From positions 1 to 64,000 of IMG/VR virus record IMGVR_UViG_3300013132_000028: a stretch of DNA of 64,000 nt; one strand, given 5' to 3'. This stretch comes from a virus. Below are positions 62,301-64,000 of this stretch, piece by piece. The translations under genes and the position numbers were made by a program. The stretch's first letter is position 1, and the number at the start of each line of letters is the position of its first letter. The notes beneath the pieces are model-generated. The model had not been told where the DNA came from. It ran no database searches and saw only the letters and a list, made by a program, of their open reading frames with translations.

Positions 62301-64000
62301 GACGCGCTTGCGCTTGACTCTATTAGGTGCGTAGAAAAGTTTTTCTTCTTTCCGCCGTCTCCTAGGTCTTCTGCAACTAGGTTTTTAGTTCCTGTTTTTG
62401 GGTTGTCCCAGCTGTTGAGCGGACGCACGGTGCGTTCCTTGCCGTTGTACACAAACTTCAACAGCTTTTTGTCTTTGATGGCCTTGCTTATCTGGTCGTG
62501 CAGTGCCTCTAGTGTTTCAGAAGTTTTCAGTACTACTGCGTCGTCAGCTGCTGTCGGCGCTGGCTCAGGGGATAAAGGGACGGCAGGCTCACTGCTCGGT
62601 GCTGGCGTTGTCGGTGCCGGTGTGTCTGGTTCACCGCCTCCAGGTCCCCCCTCCGGGAAACCTCCGTCGTCTACGATTTGCAGCGTCTTTGTCGTTTTCA
62701 GCTGCTTGTCTTTTTTGCCGTCAAACTTTACCCAGGCGTAGTCGGGGAACACGACACCTTTCTTTTTGTACACGTCTAACTTAGAGACTACGCCGACTTC
62801 GCCAGTCTTTGTAGACTTTACCTTCATGCCGGCCGCGATCGGTGTCTTGCCGTCAGCGGAGAGGCTCTTACCGACCGGACTACTGCCTTCGGCCGGAGTT
62901 TCGACTGCAAGTTTTTCTGGCTTGGGTGCGGACGCGTCTGCCTTGGCGTTTCTGTAGACGTCGCCGAAGAAGTTTTCTGGCTTCTCGTAGTAGCCAGCGG
63001 GCGCTTGTGTGTACGGACCTAGGTCAGCCTGTCTTAGCTCATTCCAGGTTTCGGTAAACTCGTCCATCTTGTCTAGCGGCACGCGTACTTGTATGTCGTA
63101 GGTGTTGTCTTGTGCCGTTCCTTCTGCAACGATGTACGGCACGCCGCGCTCTGCCAGGTCTACTGGTCCCTCGTCGCCGCCAAACCTAGGCATGTCGCCG
63201 CCTATGTCGTTCAGCGTTACCTCTACAAAGTTACCGTCGTCTGACAGCTTAGGCGGGTTGGCGTCGTCAAACCACTGCGTGTCTCCGGCTTTCTTTGCGT
63301 ACTTACTTGTGTCCACCTCTTCGGCCGTGATAACTGGTGACTTTACTACGTCTATCTTGTCTTTCTTGGCTACGTCGCCTGCTATGCGTAGATTTTCTGC
63401 GATGCTCTTAAACTCGCCGCCTTTGCCGTGCTTTTCTTGCATGTAGTCTGCAACTTTTTCTACTTCGTCCTGTATCTCTGCAATGTCGCCTGGATTGTCG
63501 ACTGGCTTTTTTTGTTGTACTGTCTTCTCTAGCTCGTCTAGTTTTTCTTTAAGGTCCAGGTCTTCTACCGGCAGGTCGGTCTGCTCCCTGTACATTTTAA
63601 TTGCATCCAGTGTCTCGTCTGCAAAGTCTTCTGCTATGACGTACGCGTCACCTGGTGTAAGCTCGTCTTCGTCAGCTGGTGCGGGTGCGTCTTTCAGGTT
63701 TTTGACCGTGACGGTGGTGTCTTTGTCAGTGAGTCCAGCGCGCTCGAGGATGTCCATTCTGCGCATCTCTAGCTTGTCTGCGACGGTCTTCTGCAGCACC
63801 GGCTCGTCTGGAAACGCGGCTGCCACGAGGCTGTCGATGTCTGCTCTGGTTATGTCCAGCAGCTTGGAGGCGCTGGCCTTTAGTTCTGGTTCGGTCATGT
63901 CTCCAAAGATTTTTGCGGCCTGCGGGTTCATGTCCGGGTCGCGAAGCGTCTCCCACTCGTCGGCCTTGTCGCCGAACAGCTCGCCCTTTGGCTTTCCCAT
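59387..64000 (-). CDS. Very large head structural protein, minor-head/MuF-like (partial)
   Basis: The open frame runs to the window edge at 64000, so the true start may lie beyond. Of the 1537 residues seen, the N-terminal 230 are helical and charged. Between about 400 and 760 there are KOW/SH3-like strands (GMKVKSTKTGEVGVVSKLDVYK) and Pro-rich linkers. The C-terminal 350 residues contain LEDGLKATSVRWTEGIGGQGDSS, DIRTGGADYLFTKP and SGTYELMFKNGISWADLAIISVS, found in phage minor head proteins. The gene is first in the leftward set seen here. A terminase or portal gene is expected outside the window. Function is inferred from place and size. Confidence 0.6.
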   Translation of the reverse strand: MGKPKGELFGDKADEWETLRDPDMNPQAAKIFGDMTEPELKASASKLLDITRADIDSLVAAAFPDEPVLQKTVADKLEMRRMDILERAGLTDKDTTVTVKNLKDAPAPADEDELTPGDAYVIAEDFADETLDAIKMYREQTDLPVEDLDLKEKLDELEKTVQQKKPVDNPGDIAEIQDEVEKVADYMQEKHGKGGEFKSIAENLRIAGDVAKKDKIDVVKSPVITAEEVDTSKYAKKAGDTQWFDDANPPKLSDDGNFVEVTLNDIGGDMPRFGGDEGPVDLAERGVPYIVAEGTAQDNTYDIQVRVPLDKMDEFTETWNELRQADLGPYTQAPAGYYEKPENFFGDVYRNAKADASAPKPEKLAVETPAEGSSPVGKSLSADGKTPIAAGMKVKSTKTGEVGVVSKLDVYKKKGVVFPDYAWVKFDGKKDKQLKTTKTLQIVDDGGFPEGGPGGGEPDTPAPTTPAPSSEPAVPLSPEPAPTAADDAVVLKTSETLEALHDQISKAIKDKKLLKFVYNGKERTVRPLNSWDNPKTGTKNLVAEDLGDGGKKKNFSTHLIESSASASADPVKPKPAELSAEQKYTAPPEPQLGTTDSYKVTNINDTTTFVSGSYFLNETVEYTPKELTELLGKPYEYGSGDKVQQEWSMRFESPDGAAIFARLYDWKTPDSLDPDKKYDWHIGGNNAKAVELVKNLLEAKKKEKSGAAEPKSSTTKTPVGNPALALDKKDLDNPELYEKKDTKVENLKVGDYIPYGSGWARVSSHGAAYNKGKKTHKFRMFLQHTNGNQQYVEYSGKTVIKSTRSPKSGTEINTPQPTVPNPPPPPSSSSQSESPLKSYTPDEWADATKKTVANNEIDFGPFDTNSALKYGALAAKNYIEEFTRYNALETTKEKSQIDYVAYSQYSGVFIVGVKDQPKPGIITSDGKITVASETNEYYKDNPHFQHVQADSPHATWLGLAFEKDDLAPIKDQFAPPPGANQKFKKDRFNNWLYKGVTVTDANGDEGVIYGFPGAKGYENYVQVQFLDGSKKVRSVDKVTGGRLFDQTKLTEAGPGVNVPELDDPDLASVDWSQSELTGAGVKSLVDAVAHVQSSPAAGARGRSAAVDAGDVEDLDVHMMTIVDGDKTYTRASFKLTSWAGDDLVAELLKKVPNTDEYDLLINQGIRMPKMRRNADGSMAIVKSGSQMDVEYSSSYNETTTYVITDKITGAVIRVYRANRDSKPVSSLNTSREGLAFHNRVEVLVPEQQDATSTANAIARGMKLGGVRAPRPATKEDVRVLAENRLISIFGKEIDPAKNVVGAARKAKLKAIEKLLGLPYEQMWLNLDTPAYDLNDRLSYRTSNAIAEYMVKKTETGAITHSFGIKGANNADSAAQEMFNLLMLEDGLKATSVRWTEGIGGQGDSSDADIRTGGADYLFTKPKATMKPYSVAADSHAYFHFDPLKLYSRLDFWANFKDQYGKRMKETDPIGEIKPAKPTSGSGTYELMFKNGISWADLAIISVSPAVRERLVKMLLDNGVPPEKYGASSWDDLIPVKK

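Overview
This window is part of the genome of a tailed, siphovirus-type bacteriophage whose host is most likely an actinobacterium. It carries two WhiB-type iron-sulfur regulators, a family known from Actinobacteria and their phages. Its head and tail genes (capsid maturation protease, capsid, tail tube, overlapping assembly chaperones, tape measure, distal tail protein, minor tail proteins) follow the usual actinophage order. No terminase, portal, integrase, repressor, tRNA or CRISPR array was seen, so the genome is larger than the window. Nothing seen supports a temperate lifestyle. Genes are packed with frequent ATGA or TAATG overlaps, and no stretch over 300 bases lacks a gene. The longest gap, 16477-16687, holds nothing I can name with confidence.

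Layout. Positions 1-15577 read rightward: an adhesin (tail-fibre) cluster followed by a terminator and a family-2 glycosyltransferase. Everything from 15537 to 64000 reads leftward, so the two transcription units converge and overlap near 15.55 kb. In leftward transcription order the second unit is: a very large head protein (partial), two more head-associated proteins, protease, capsid with a fused acidic domain, a second capsid-like protein, tail tube, connectors, assembly chaperones, tape measure, Dit, minor tail proteins, and a 1732-residue cysteine-rich protein ending in a Hint domain. After these come two adjacent 2-oxoglutarate/Fe(II) oxygenases, small proteins, nucleotide-metabolism genes, a family A DNA polymerase, a RuvC-like resolvase, a SNF2 helicase, a Cas4/RecB-like nuclease, a Sak4-like ATPase, a DUF669 protein, a GT-B-like protein, a MazG/dUTPase-like protein, a hypermodification-type helical enzyme and the WhiB proteins.

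How the parts fit together. The adhesin cluster uses two recurring N-terminal modules, one starting near 'IDFPN' and one near 'LGK', attached to different distal parts: collagen-like GPT repeats, carbohydrate-binding-like repeats, RCC1 propellers, a seven-repeat propeller and a cupredoxin-like pair. This suggests a modular receptor-binding system.

The most interesting non-structural signal is a possible modified-DNA pathway. It comprises a dCMP deaminase, a thymidylate-synthase-fold enzyme with Asp at the usual substrate-selecting Asn, a thymidylate-kinase-like protein fused to a uracil-glycosylase-like domain, a homologue of the 5-hmdU kinase helical domain/thymine pyrophosphorylase family, two oxygenases and one or two glycosyltransferases. 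This pathway is inferred from family recognition by eye; no search was run.
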